Shown: positions 22,511 to 34,908, numbered from the stretch's first letter. The stretch is DNA of 64,000 bases from Mytilus edulis (GCF_963676685.1 NC_092355.1:69137006-69201005); one strand, 5' to 3'. Program-made: numbers and translations. The notes: generated by a model from the letters alone, not told the origin.

Positions 22511-23284
22511 GGTCCAACCCAAAATATAATCTGAAGTTTCGGACTAATGAAAGAGTTTATGTAGATCTAAACAAAAACTAATACATAGAGTTCAACACTT
22601 AAACTGTCATACACGTTTTGATGTGTATTTGATAAACAAAGTACTTTCTCAGTAATGAATTTCTTACACTATTTGGTGATACTATTTGTACCTCCCATTG
22701 AGATAAAAAAGATTTTTTTACAGATTGAAGTGGCAAGTTAGTTCTCGTTTCATGACCATGAGTCTTTTCAAATAAAAAAAAATCGTCAGAGGCCTGTTGT
22801 CGACGAACTTGGACAATGTAATTGCGGAAACATATCTATATAAAAATTCGAGAATATTTTTTCACTAAATAAGAAAGTGTATCAATCAAATTTATGCTTT
22901 AGATATTTAAAAATTTAGTTTCGTCTTCCCTGTCGGTCATTTCTTTCAATGCCGAAATTTAATAAACTTGTATGAAATCCAATCTCACAAATATGTTCTT
23001 CAATCCTCTAAAGCAGACATTTGAACTGAAAATATTTGCAAAAAAAGAACGTTATATCTTTTGAAAAGAAAAATGGTTACATAACAAAATTTAACAGTTA
23101 CCTTGAACGTGTTTGAATTACTATTATAAGTCAATATCTGCATCCTTTATTTTTTGCTTTTGGTTCTTATGACAATATTTTACAATTTTCTTTCTACTTT
23201 TGTGAGTTAATTTCAATAGAGATAACAATAAATTGTTGTGTTTTTGAATTTGTGCATCCCTCCGAATTAGTGAATGCAATTTTG
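22511..23284. other. AT-rich stretch, no gene seen
   Basis: I see no recognisable coding or repeat signal in this interval. Confidence 0.4.
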
Positions 23285-23535
23285 AAGTACATATACAAAA
23301 GAAGATGTGGAATGATTGCCAATGAGACAACTCTCCATAAGACACCAAATGACAAAGAAACTATAGTTCACCATACGGCGTCAACCATGAGCAGAGCCCA
23401 TACCGCATAGTAGCTAGGCTATAAAAAATCTTAAATGTAAAACAATTCAAACGAGAAAACTATTAGCATAGTTAATGTGCAAAAATTTTACGGAAAACAA
23501 ATATGTAACACAGCAACATACGACAACCACTAAAT
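23285..23535 (+). repeat. Family B dispersed repeat
   Basis: 'gaagatgtggaatgattgcc' is followed by 'gagcagagcccataccgcat' and 'acaattcaaacgagaaaact'. It is the same sub-variant as the copy at 23965-24255 and is immediately followed by a family C copy. Confidence 0.8.
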
Positions 23536-23539
23536 ATCG

Positions 23540-23745
23540 GGTGCCACATGTGGAGCAGGATCACCTGAGATCACCCCAAGTTTTTAGTGGGATTCGTGTT
23601 GCTCGGGCTTTAGTTTTCTATGTTATTCTTGTGTATTATTATTTGTCTGTTTGTCTTTTTCATTTTTAGCCTTGGCGTTGTCAGTTTATTTTCGATTTAT
23701 GAGTTAGACTATTCCTCTGGTATCTTTCGCCCCTGTTTACAATCT
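23540..23745 (+). repeat. Family C solo copy
   Basis: 'gtgccacatgtggagcagga', 'tttttagtgggattcgtgtt' and 'agccttggcgttgtcagttt' match the C tail at 49060-49290. No RT coding sequence is attached. Confidence 0.8.
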
Positions 23746-23964
23746 CCTGATTTGGGACTAGATAATCGATTAGAACATATTCAAATTACAATGGATTAAG
23801 TGTAAAGAAGATATAAACAAAGTTTTCTACTCAAGTCTCAATTCAAGAATATGACTAAATAGAGTATAAGGGGGCCAAACATTTATGTGACATTTGTAAC
23901 AGCAGTTTGATATTTCGTAGAATGAGAGGTAAAATGAGAAAAGACTCTCCCATTTTGATATAAA

Positions 23965-24255
23965 AAAGAAGATGTGGTATGATTGCCAATGAGACAACTA
24001 TCTACTAAAGACCAAAATGACACAGACATTAACAACTATAGGTCACCGTACGGCCTTCAACAATGAGCAAAGCCCATACCGCATAGTCAGCTATAAAAGG
24101 CCCCGATAAGACAATGTAAAACAATTCAAACGAGAAAACTAAAGGCCTTATTTATGTAAAAAAAATGAACGAAAAACAAATATGTAACACATAAACAAAC
24201 GACAACCACTGAATATACAGGCTCCTGACTTGGGACAGGCACATACATAAATGAT
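23965..24255 (+). repeat. Family B dispersed repeat
   Basis: It begins 'gaagatgtggtatgattgcc' and ends 'gactTGGGACAGGCACATAC'-like, a nearly complete unit with the same internal order as 23285-23535. Confidence 0.85.
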
Positions 24256-25450
24256 AGCATTTTTAAGACTGATTTGCTTAAAAAAAAACCTAGTTGTATC
24301 TAATTTTCATAACCTCAACAGAAAACCTATAAAATTAACGAGCATGCATGATTATACATAATTATCTTGCACGTTTAGCTCTATTTATGACCTAGTTCGG
24401 ATATTCAGGACCCGTGGTTCTTTGCACAAATGAATTCGTCGTTCAGTTTTGAATCGTTTATCTTTTCCTTTAAATTTGTACACCATCAAAATGTTGTTCA
24501 TGTAAAATACCTTCCGATTTCTTAAGAATTTCCCTAAAATATATACTATTTATTTTTGGTGTCTCATGCAACAGCTAGTATCTGAAAATTATATCATCTC
24601 GTGTACTTTGAAATGCAGAATCCGTATGTGAAATTAAAAAGAAAACATTATGTGAAGTAGTTAAGTACAAACACTTCGCCGCACTAGAAACTTTACCTTT
24701 TTGATTTTTTTTTAATTGAACTTCATGTCTTTTATGTCTTTCGTGTGCATGTAATTTGTTGATAAATATATCATAAGGCCACACCATTTAATTTCTTGTT
24801 CTACAGATTTTTGGACTCCAAAATTTGGGGCGAGCGAGCAATTTGAAAATTTAAATAAAAAAATACTGAATTTGCAAATTTTTGAGGCGAAGCTTGAAAA
24901 ATAAAGGCGAGCGATTATAATTGTTTTTTGTAAACATAAAATAGTAGGTTTTGACAATATTAAAGCTTGATTTATCACTTGTACTTTGACATTTCTTTCA
25001 TTTCTGAAGTATTTTTTCCCTGTTCACCAAGAAATAATTAAATCTGGTCTATGTATGTGTGACTGACAATGAGACAATTCTCCACCCAAGTCATAATCAG
25101 TTAGGGGACAACCTCTTAATGTTATAAATATCCCTTTTACATGTTTTATGAGGGATCAATATAAGTTGTAATATATTTGTTTGTACAAAAGGGCTCATAT
25201 TTTCTCAAAGAACTATATATCTATCTGATATTAAATGGTCAAAATATGTCCAAGAATTTTGTAATATTCCTGGACTTGAACCATGTTAACACATTTACTT
25301 TAATAACAGTTTAATATTATTCAAAATAAGTGGACCCCTCTTTTAGAAAAAGTTGTTTAAAATATGATGTAACTCAAAAGTTTTCAAAGGTTTTGTATAA
25401 AAGAACTATACAAATTCAAATCCTTGGTATTTCTATTTTCTTTTCTACAT
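24256..25450. other. AT-rich stretch with a short family B piece, no gene seen
   Basis: A diverged B fragment ('actgacaatgagacaattct') lies at about 25055-25110. A GC-richer patch with 'gcgagcgagc' and 'gcgagcgat' is at 24825-24920. Open frames on the minus strand carry no recognisable domain. Confidence 0.4.
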
Positions 25451-25479
25451 CAGTAAAATGACCCCTTGTCTGAGGGAGG

Positions 25480-25735
25480 GTTGTTCTCAACCTGATAATA
25501 ACAAACACAGGTCAAAGTACGGCCTTTTACACAGGGCTTTGATACAGACCAAACAGCAGGCTATAAAGGATCCCAAAATTATTAGCGTACACAATTCGAA
25601 CAGGAAAACCAAAGATCTAATTTATATATCATGTATATCCAAACGGGAAAATACCAATGAACAACATCAACAAACGATAACTGCTAAACGACAGGCCCCT
25701 CAATCATTCAGGACAGGTGCATAAACATGCAGCGG
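25480..25735 (+). repeat. Family B dispersed repeat, diverged
   Basis: 'acaggtcaaagtacggcctt', 'aacagcaggctataaaggat' and 'caaacgataactgctaaacg' follow the B order, ending at 'ggacaggtgcataaacatgc'. Confidence 0.7.
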
Positions 25736-26283
25736 CTATGGATAGTTTTGTTTCGCCAGCATACAATATAAATGCAGTTGAAGGCAAATCCTTCAGAAGT
25801 TCTTTGTACTTTATTCTAACAACGAACATTTTTTTGATAGGGAATATAAGTAGGGGGGAAAGTAACCAATATTGTGTTCTTCACAGGTATTCCCGCTGAT
25901 ATAAATTTATATCGGAGCACTCCCGCTTTAGATAAATAGGTTTCATGCTGAAACAAATATTCTCACAGATATTTACAAAGTGTGGTGGGGTGCTTTTATG
26001 TTTAAAATCGTTATATACAGGTTAGACTGTGATTTTAAAAACAAATGTCGATATCTTTTTATAATATTTACAAAAAAAAAGGTGCGGGAAATGGACATGA
26101 TTACATTTCCGGATACGGGAAGCGGGAATATAAAAAAAATAAAAAAAATCTGTTTTGAAAAAAATAGGTGCGGGCGGGTCCGTCGAACAAGGAATCAAAT
26201 TGGTGTGGCCTAATATGTGTCTATATTGATGTATGGTTGATTTGAGCTTGTAATATCTATTTGTTAACTAAATATTGACTTAC
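25736..26283. other. Unrecognised stretch, no gene seen
   Basis: A few GC-richer words recur ('gcgggaatat', 'ggtgcgggaaatgg', 'aggtgcgggcgggt'). I cannot assign them to a gene or a known repeat. Confidence 0.35.
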
Positions 26284-27104
26284 AGCTCCTCTATAAAAGC
26301 ATAAAAAGCAAACCTTTGATCAACTTGCTTGCTATGTTTGTTTTGACGTTTGTAAACAACAGGTAGGTAGCCTGTTTCGGTCTGTTTACTATATACTGGA
26401 ATTTGATGTTCAGTAGGTACAATAAACATTAACTTCATTTATGTCAGTTTTCATTGTCCAAATCCGAGCATATATAAAACTGACTAAAACTCCGCCTATA
26501 TAGTGTTTGCAAACATCCCAGCAAATAAAACAAGCAAGTCGATCAAAGTGTTGTTTGTCTTGACTATGCATTCACATGCCAACTATCTTAGTTTTAGATC
26601 AAAAGATAAAACAAGTTGTGGCCCTATGTACTATCAAATTGGGGGTATATTTTAACCATGAGTTGAAAACTATATCTGACGGTTCAGAAATAATGATATA
26701 GTAATACGTTACTATTGAGGTAGCACTACAGTCTAACAATGATTTTTTGAAGATATTTTTTTATCACATAATTTTGAAGTAAATATCATTCTGCACAATT
26801 TGTAAAAATTACAAAGTCATTATCATATCACAACAAGGAGTAAATTGATAATGAACTTATGTAAATAAAAGCACATGGTAATTAATCTAAATATATGATC
26901 ATTTGGGAGGAGCTATTATGTCAATCATCTGTTGATACCAGCGTCCAGCTGTTAATCCCTGACCACAAGATAAATAGTGTGGTCTTATCTAATTTATTGC
27001 AACAAAAGTAATTTATATAATATGGAAGTAGATGGAGAAAAGGAAAAAAATATGAAAAGGAAAAAAACAAACAGAAAAAAAATTCTCTAAAAAGAAAAAA
27101 AACT

Positions 27105-29533
27105 ATGGAGAAGAGTATAAAAGTGTCTTTAAAATCCTCTGACAAAGGATCTTACTACAACCAAGAAGAGTATTCTTCTTAATCTGACACTACCAACAGT
27201 GACACCAGTCTTTATTCTAGAGAAAATAATCTAAATAGTAGTGTTTCTTTTCTGAAACTTACATCACCTTTTGAACAGTCATTTAAAGTTGAAGACATTG
27301 CTGCTGCTGCTTCTGTTGCTGCTGCTGCTGATGATAATGATGATGATAATAATGATGATGAGAGTGACAAAGAAATGAACATAACATGGGAAGTGAATTC
27401 ATTTCTGACTCTGATATGTCTAGTGACGATCAAGAGGATGCAAGTGTAACTGGGTGTGCATTTATAAAGTTGGAGATTTTGCAGAAAAAAATTAACCAGG
27501 CTGCTGTTTGTAGTACTTGTAAAACTGGTGAATTAAATGTTATTGATGAGAGTTAAATCAACAAAAGTGGACTTTGCTTGAAATTAGCATTAAAATGTAA
27601 TGAGTGTCATTCAAATACAGTGTTTGATACTGATGAAACTTTGAATTTAGTAAAATACACAATGTGAACCGTCTTTCAGTTTTAGCAATGCGCATGATAG
27701 GAAAATCTAGAGATGCACTTTTAAAATTTTGTGCCATACTTGATCTACCAAGTCCAGTAAATTATGGACCCTACAAAAAGCATACCGAGACATTGAAAGA
27801 AATTGCCACTGAAATAATAGAGGAAAATCTGTCTGAAGCAGCTGAGGAAATTCAGCAATTGAAAAGAAATTCCGGTTGGGATGGAGAGGGAGCATGAAAA
27901 TGTTCCGTTTCTGCCGATGGATCATGGGCACATGTAGGATATAGTTCTAGATTCGGCTTTGTAAGTGTTATATCTGTTGACACAGGAAAGGTGTTAGATT
28001 ATGTGACATAATCAAATGAATGCAAGGCTTGTAAGAAATGGGAAAGAGAAGGAAAAACTAATACTAGGGATTTTTTGCAATGGTTTGTTGAACATGAGAA
28101 AGATTGCACATTGAATCATGATGGGTCAGATAAGACAATGGAGGCACAAGGTGCTGTAATACTTTTCCGTCGCTCAGAAAAAAAGCACAGTCTTCAATAT
28201 ACAACATATGTCGGTGATGGTGACAGTTCAGCCTATGGAAATGTAGTAGATTCTAGACCGTATGGCCCTAACATAATCATTGCAAAAGAGGACTGTGTTG
28301 GACATATACAAGGGCGAATGGGCAAACACCTCAGGTGCCTTATTGATCAGTATAAAGGTACGGTACAGTACATTGTATTACCCTCCCCCTTTTTTAATCA
28401 TCAAAATCTAAAGTTGCAGGTATATGATGTATGTTTCAGTTTGACCAATTATATAGAGATAAACTTTCTTGTATATCACAGTAGGGAACTGTATGAACAT
28501 CTATGCTAATTAAGTCCTTATCATCATGGACAAACAAAACCTAACTGACCAGATAATTAATAACTGATAACGAATCATAAATGCAAGTATAATATTGTCA
28601 ACCTATTTTATTAATTTTTTGGTTTAAGTTATTGTTATAGTATGCAAAGGAAAAGTATACACTTATATACTTTTGTGCACATCTTATTTTTGTATTTTGC
28701 AAATTTTGATAGACTTATAAATTACTCTTGTTCTGAATGAAAATAATTCACTAAAGTTTTGAATATTATATTCATTCAATTTTTAGTCAATTCATTGCAT
28801 TAAGGATTAAATTTAAATATGTACTGTACATTAAAATTGCAAATATGCAACATGTTTAGATAAATAAGTCACAGACTCATACATTTCCATAAAATCATTT
28901 ATTTAGTAATGACAAATTATTCAAATTTTAATGTTTCAGGAAGAAAACTTGAAGATGGAAAGCAACTTACAGGCAAAGGTCGACTTACAAACAAATTGAC
29001 ACTTCTTAGTGTAAATGGCAAGTTGACAAAGACTGTTGATCATCAACCTACCGACCACTCAAAAATCCATTATCTGAAGTTGTAGTCCAAATACTAAAAC
29101 CAGTTTTCGAAAAACTGTCTGATGAAAAACTGCTTACCGGTGCTGAGAAATGTTTGACTCAAAATCAAAACGAATCACTTCATCCTGTTATATGGAGCTA
29201 TTTGCCAACAGTGGTATGGAAAATTTTAACACTAAACGTTTTGAAAAGGCAAATATCAGTGTAGGTGACAATAATAAGCGGTTGTGGATTAACATTGATT
29301 CTACCAATATTCGACATTCTTTGTACAAAACAAGTGAGAAGGGAAAGAAACGGAGAAAACAATTGAAAGCTATGAAAGCACAACACCAAGATACACTCCA
29401 ATATGATGACAGTTATGCTAAAGACAAGTATTATAAATCTAGTACTTCAGACAATCCAAGTGAAAAGGGGAAGAGACAACCTAAATGTAAAACATGTGGA
29501 AAACCCATGAAAGGCCACAAAAAACATAAATAA
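27105..29533 (+). pseudogene. DDE transposase of the TTAA element, decayed
   Basis: A Lys-rich start is followed by a low-complexity Ala/Asp stretch (27300-27360) and an acidic segment. A zinc-ribbon-like pair of CxxC motifs (CSTC, CNEC; 27510-27620) comes next, then a helical part ('VLAMRMIGKSRDAL'). The catalytic region has 'SADGSWAHVGY' (about 27915) and 'YVGDGDSSAY' (about 28205), followed by 'KEDCVGHIQGRMGKHL'. An intron 28358-28939 joins in phase to 'RKLEDGKQLTGKGRLTNKL'. The end carries 'CKTCGKPMKGHKKH'. Damage includes stops at 27180, 27895 and 28009, frameshifts near 27385 and 27660, and a probable internal deletion near 29055. This transposase group is often labelled Mutator-like in databases. 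Confidence 0.8.
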
Positions 29534-29918
29534 TAAGTATCAATTGTGTTATTTTGTATCAACATCAATTTATTTTTATAACTGAATATTTCTTCTCAGC
29601 CACTTTACTACAGAAGATTTCCATTGTCACAGGAAATGCATCCTACAATAAATTTGTTCATTCATTTGTTAATCTTTTATTTTTACCTTGAACCTGTGTA
29701 TAAAAAATGTGATTGAATTCATCAAAATGTTCATAATAGATTTGAAAAGGAGGGGGTTTCATTTTTAAATTATAATCACAAATGATGTACATATGTTTTA
29801 TAACATATTGGATTTAGCTCTGATATAAATGTCCTACTTCCCAGCTAATAAAATTTTGATAGTATGTAGAGAGGATTGTATCCATTCATGATCTTCATTT
29901 CTGTCACTAATCAGTTTA

Positions 29919-30748
29919 TCATATCATCTTTTTTATCTCTCCTTTGATGTCTAGTGGTGCTAGAGAACGAAGATAGTTCAGCACCACCTTTGGCCATGCA
30001 TACTGGGCATTGTCTGGTCCAATTTCAGAATCCTGTTGTATAACAAACATATTATATGAATTAATTGAAATGTTACATGAGATCGAAGTAACAAAATAGT
30101 ATTCAAATAAACATATGAACAACACAAGCCAGGAATAAGCAAAGAAGGAATAAAACAATTAACAAAACGTACCACAAAAATATTTAATTCACTTAGTCCA
30201 AGGGAAACATACAAACAACATGAACCCCCTTCTTTTCCAATAATGATTTAACTGCTCTTGGCATTACAATTCTAACAATCTTGAATAGCCAAAGGAAGAC
30301 TTTAGGTAGACGGATAAGACAAGCTACTCATTCTGTAAATTACTTGATAATTTTTGTTTGACTTAACAGTATCTTACCATCAAAGCATAAGCCCAATGAC
30401 AGTATGAAACCAATCTTAATTTTCAGTCTCCTCTGTTTCTTCTCCTTTGTGAGTGAACTTTCTCTTGTAGCAACGTGGCAAACATTTCCCCATCATATCT
30501 AAGAAACATCATTACAATTGTTGCTCACATGTCTTGCATGTAGTTTAAACTATTTTACTTATTAATATTTTTTTTTAACAAAAAAATAAATAAATTATAG
30601 TTAAAGTAACTTACCCAACATTTCTTACTGCCTGTATAAATTGGTCTCTTTGTTCTTCTAAATTTAAATGATGAACATGTCTTCTGTTAGAAGTTTTAGG
30701 CCTTTTAATAAATTTTAAGTTTGAATATGTGTAACTTTTCAATTCCAT
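29919..30748 (-). pseudogene. Second, spliced small gene inside the TTAA element
   Basis: Three minus-strand exons join with consistent phase. The first is 30748-30615, starting at ATG ('MELKSYTYSNLKF') and ending at a GTAAGT donor. The second is 30498-30378, between AG and GTAAGA. The third is 30032-29919, starting after 'ttatacaacag' and ending at a TGA. The product would be about 122 residues, basic in the first half ('RRHVHHLNLEEQRDQF') and mixed in the second ('NAQYAWPKVVLNYLRSL'). One in-frame stop, TGA at 30425-30423, breaks exon 2. I do not recognise the family. It lies tail-to-tail with the transposase, so it may be the element's accessory protein, or a captured host fragment. Confidence 0.55.
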
Positions 30749-31854
30749 AAAACTAAAAATTCATGTGAGACAGTCTATTTTCAGGAAGGGGATGGTCTTG
30801 ATCTTTTTATGAACATGTCTTTTATTGCATAATCATAATGTTCTAGCTAATTTCAAAGTATATTTCTTTTAAAAATACACATGAAAATTATTCTTTATAG
30901 CCAGAATAATGATGGTAAATAATGATTATATGCAGCTGTTCAATCCTGTTATTCCCTTATCTTAGACTGTCTGGTTAGAGGCGGATCTTTGTCGATATTT
31001 AATTACTACATTACAGATGTTGGTCAAATCTGTGACGTCAAACTCCCGCCAAATGCTAAGTTAGTGTGAGACATTGCACTAATAATGCAAAATTTACAGT
31101 ATAAAAGCATCAAAGACTCAAATTGTGTGGTTCTATTGATGTAATAATTGTGTCGGAACACTCCTGTGGTGTTTCCTGTGACATTTTTGTATTGATGTTG
31201 CATTTGTAGGGGTTCTAAGGATGAAATTCAGTTTTAAGGTGATTTCTCAGAACAATTTTTCATGAGAATTGTTAGCAAAATATGAAAGTAGAAACTTTAT
31301 GGTTATCTCCTTTGGCTTGACCTTGATATATGTGATTAAAGGGAGTATTTTCTACAATACTGTGTCCCAGTTTTTGGATAATTTGTTTCTAAATGAATTT
31401 ATAGGTCTTGTAAGATGAAAGGTGAAATCAATATATCTTCTTACTGGAGGCATGTATCAAAAATCTGAGACACGGTTTTGTTTATTGTGAAGTGTTGATT
31501 AAAGGGATGATATCAAATTTTTACTACCATTTTTTTATTTGACCTGAATGTGCAGTTTTCATCCAAGTTGGGTGACCACTTTTTTGTCAATTAATGAGCT
31601 ATATTTTGAGATTAATTATACCAAAACATAATTTATAGATTAAGAAAGAGTAATATTTCACCTTTAAAATGAGTTAAAGATTTTAAAAATCCATTGAGTA
31701 GTTTTTGAGTAATTAATCTTTAAAGACTGTTGGTTGAAGTCAGAATATTATGACTGTAGTGCTACCTTAACTATGCTTTTGTCGATTTATATCCAAGCAA
31801 ATAAATCAAGCAAGTCGATCAAAGTTTTTTTTGCATGCTTTTATAGAAGAGGGA

Positions 31855-31980
31855 CGAAAGATACCAAAGGGACAGTGAAACTCATAAATCTAAAACAAAT
31901 TGACAACGCCATGGCTAAAAATGAAAAAAGACAGAAAAACAATAGTACACATGACACAACATAGAAAACTAAAGAAGATC
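31855..31980 (-). repeat. Family C fragment
   Basis: 'aacgccatggctaaaaatga' and 'gacacaacatagaaaactaa' match the reverse C tail. It directly abuts the outer inverted repeat at 31853. Confidence 0.7.
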
Positions 31981-32329
31981 TGTCAATAAAACTTCCAATT
32001 GAATTGAATTAACCAGAAACAAAATTCTTAGGCCAAGCTCACGACATGCTCATGTGTTTCTAGCCAAAATACAGTTTTTGTCTTTGAAGTCAAAGTTCAA
32101 GGTCATATGAAGGTCAAAAGGACGCACCACATTATGATGATCTACATGCCAAAGATGTAAGTTATAAGTCAAAAGACGAATACGCAATTTCCTGGTTGTG
32201 TTTCTTGCAAAAAAATAAATTTAGTTGACCTTAAGGTCAAATTTGAAGACCACATGAAGGTCATCATGATACAAGACACTTAACCTTATGACTTTACATC
32301 CACATGCCAAATATCCAAGTCCTAGGTCA

Positions 32330-32510
32330 AAGATAAAACAAGTTATAGCCCATATGTACTATCAGATCGGAAGTTGCTCTTATTCATTATGGGGGTATAA
32401 TTTAATCATGAGTTGAAAACTATCTAACGGTTTTATTGGTATAATGTTTTGCAAAAATAATGATATAGTAATACGTTACTATTAACTATGCTTTTGTCGA
32501 TTTATATTTA
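32330..32510 (+). repeat. Paralogous empty site of the TTAA transposon
   Basis: 'agataaaacaagttatagcc', 'atgagttgaaaactatctaa' and 'atgatatagtaatacgttac' match 26600-26714. The sequence then runs straight through TTAA (32482-32485) into 'ctatgcttttgtcgatttat', which matches the right flank at 31771-31790. No transposon is present here. Confidence 0.8.
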
Positions 32511-32544
32511 ATTTAAAAAAAAAACAAGTATACCCCTATATAGA

Positions 32545-32810
32545 TATGGAGATGTGGTATGATTGCCAATGATCCAACTCTCCTTCTTAGTCACAATTTA
32601 TAAAAGTTAACCATTATGGATCAAGGTACGGTCTTCAACACGGAGCCTAGGCTCACACTGAACACCCAAAAAATTACTAGTGTAAAATCATTCAAACGGA
32701 AAATCCAACGGTCTAATCTCTATAAAAAATGAGAAACACTTATGAACCACATAATTGGACGACAACTACTGAACATCAGATTCCTGACTTAGTACAGGTC
32801 CCTATACCAA
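32545..32810 (+). repeat. Family B dispersed repeat
   Basis: 'gagatgtggtatgattgcca', 'ggtacggtcttcaacacgga' and 'cctgacttagtacaggtccc' give the full B order. Confidence 0.8.
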
Positions 32811-32965
32811 TATGTCTGGAACTTAAAATATCTACCGAAACTAACCGGTGAAGCACGCCATATTGGTGGCCATATTTGTTTTCCTAACGGTTCAAATTAT
32901 TTTAAAATATACATAATGTTCAGCTGTGTCTAACTTATCAATAACAAAAATTAAACAAGTTTGTT

Positions 32966-33011
32966 TTGTTTTTTTTTTTTTTTTTTTTTTGGGGGGGGGG
33001 GGGGGGGGGAG
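32966..33011 (+). repeat. Homopolymer run, poly-T then poly-G
   Basis: About 24 T are followed by about 19 G, then 'agggggttt'. Runs of this kind are prone to assembly or sequencing error, so the exact lengths should not be trusted. Confidence 0.9.
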
Positions 33012-33085
33012 GGGGTTTAAAGTATTTGGTAGCCCATTAAGACTTATCATGTATGACATGCAAATGAATAGAAATAATAAGTATG

Positions 33086-33577
33086 TGTAATAGCTGACTT
33101 TTAGGCCTCAAGGATAACTAAAGTCAGTTTGCTAGGGGTCAGGATATTTATTAATCAGTAACGTAAAACACCCTGTAATAACAATATGATAAAGTTATAC
33201 TACCTTTATAGATTATATAATAAATTAGTAATACACATGATAAGTATAATATTCTTTCATTACATATAATGGTATTATACAAAACATTGCACTTCAAAAA
33301 TACATTTAAGTTATGAACATAATGAGATCAAATATTATGTTTAATCATCAGATCATAGTATTAATGTCTTTACATATAATATTCAGTTGTTGAGATTAAC
33401 AACATTGATAAATTAAACAAATATTAAAAGCATCTAAAATCAAGGGAAATAACTCTTTATCAAAACTATGTGCTGAACATATATACTCCATAGTTAATTC
33501 AACCTTTTAAACGAAATACATTGTAATTTTAATAACATATTACTAATCCTTACCAACTTGTGGAGCAAGGTTGTTAC
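33086..33577 (-). repeat. 3' LTR (492 bp)
   Basis: It runs from 'tgtaatagctgacttttagg' to 'gagcaaggttgttac' on the + strand and is collinear and equal in length with 37041-37532. It also supplies the stop codon of the truncated protein at 33574. Confidence 0.9.
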
Positions 33578-34908
33578 TCTGTTGCGATGTCTCTGCTTGA
33601 AAGGTCTTTCATCCATGAGATCAATGCTGTACTATGTCCAATGTCTATATCGCTCTTGCTGAAAACATCTCTGAACTGTTGGATCAAATCTTTTCCTTGC
33701 TGTAATTGCACATCTGACAAGTTCGTTGGCATGGTTACTTGATGTGTAGGATCATCTTCTAACTCAGCATCTATCTCTATATCAGCTACTGAAACTGGCT
33801 GTATCTCGCATAAGATGGCATTCGGCGAAATAGTAACTGTCCTAGTGGTGACGTTGCTTATGTGAACTGGAATAGTGCCGTTGTTTCTGTAACTGTATGA
33901 CAGCAATGTAGGAGCCACATCTAAGTCAGTTGGAATATCTGCTTTCTCAGTTGGTTGTAGCATAGCACATACTGTGTGGTACGGTAATTCATGATCTGTG
34001 TAACCCTGAATAATTACATCTCTGTTTGGAAGAATCTTGATGGTTTTTCCTTCAGCTGATTTTACAAGTCCTAATCTGTTTGACCTCTTCTGCAGTTCCT
34101 TCTCTCTCAATAGCAAACATCGAAAGGTAAAGTACCAGTTGGTATGTAGGTTGACATCATGAAGAAACTTTGAACCAAACCGTAACTTGACATCTTCCAT
34201 GATTTCCTTTAAAATATTAGTACCAAGCAGTAGTGGAACTTCTCTGTTGTAATTGCTGTCAGGTACAACCAAAAATAAACAACGGTGACGACTACCATTT
34301 GTTGCTGCTCCTGGTAACTCTATGCTAGCTGTGATGTATCCTAAGTATGGCATATCTTTTCCATCAGCACATTCTATCTTGATAATCAGGTCCAATGGCT
34401 GAATAATCTGATCTTGAAGATATCTATTGTAAAATGTCTCGCTAACTGTACTAACGGTTGATTCTGTATCAAGTAAAGCTGATGTTGTAATGTCGTTGAT
34501 CTTTACTGAAACTTCATTTGGACTTCCAAGTAAGCCAGGTGATTCTTTAGATGCTTGTTGTTGATAAGAAGCATAAGTACGGTCTTCAGCACCAATCTGT
34601 TGGAAGTTGTATGCCTTGCGAGAGTGATCTAGTATAACTCGACATCCTATAGCTATGTGACCTTCATTTCCACATCTGTAACATACGAAAGGCTTCTTTC
34701 TATTGTCAAAAGGTATGCATGGTTCATGTGGTAATTCCTGTTGCTGTGCTATATCATGTTCCTGATCATACCAATACGGCTTTCTCTTTCTACGTGATCG
34801 TATACGTCTCCTTTTAGGTTGTTGGTTAAATATGTTGAGATCTTCTTCATATCTATCAAGGACGTGTCCAAGTCGTAACAACTCCTGCTTAAAATCCGAA
34901 CTCGACAT
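33574..34908 (-). pseudogene. Nucleocapsid-protease polyprotein, truncated before RT
   Basis: The 444-residue open frame has a basic segment (residues 32-43) and one zinc knuckle CX2CX4HX4C (C76, C79, H84, C89), typical of retroelement nucleocapsid. It also has a retropepsin-like domain whose active-site triad reads DTE (147-149) instead of DTG, which should disable it. A linker of the kind that leads into RT follows ('DLIQQFRDVFSKSD'). The frame shifts just after 'IGHSTA', and the LTR then begins, so RT onward is deleted. No capsid region is recognisable upstream. Confidence 0.8.

Larger units (their letters stand above)
26719..31766 (+). mobile_element. Kolobok-like DNA transposon, 5.05 kb, TTAA target
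   Basis: A perfect 15-bp terminal inverted repeat is present: 'ggtagcactacagtc' at 26719-26733 and its complement at 31752-31766. The right flank is TTAA (31767-31770). The left flank is TTGA (26715-26718), one base from TTAA. The paralogous empty site at 32482-32485 reads 'ttactaTTAActatg', so insertion was into TTAA. It carries a decayed transposase on + and a spliced small gene on -. TTAA targets fit Kolobok or piggyBac, and the protein motifs do not look like piggyBac. Superfamily assignment is inference. Confidence 0.75.
26284..31853. mobile_element. Older inverted-repeat element hosting the TTAA transposon
   Basis: Outer inverted repeats of about 55 bp enclose the region. 'ctcctctataaaagcata' (26284 on) pairs with the reverse complement of 'atgcttttatagaagag' (31837-31853), and 'gatcaacttgcttg' pairs with 'caagcaagtcgatc'. 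Without the inserted 5.05-kb transposon the host unit would be only about 520 bp, MITE-like. A diverged copy of its central part without the insertion lies at 32330-32510. Confidence 0.65.

Noticed and set aside
27212-27433. Minus-strand frame with poly-Ala and poly-Ser
   Set aside because: It is the opposite strand of the GCT/GAT low-complexity part of the transposase on the + strand.
32966-33011. The long T/G homopolymer as a functional G-quadruplex or integration tail
   Set aside because: Such runs are prone to sequencing and assembly error, and nothing nearby supports a function.
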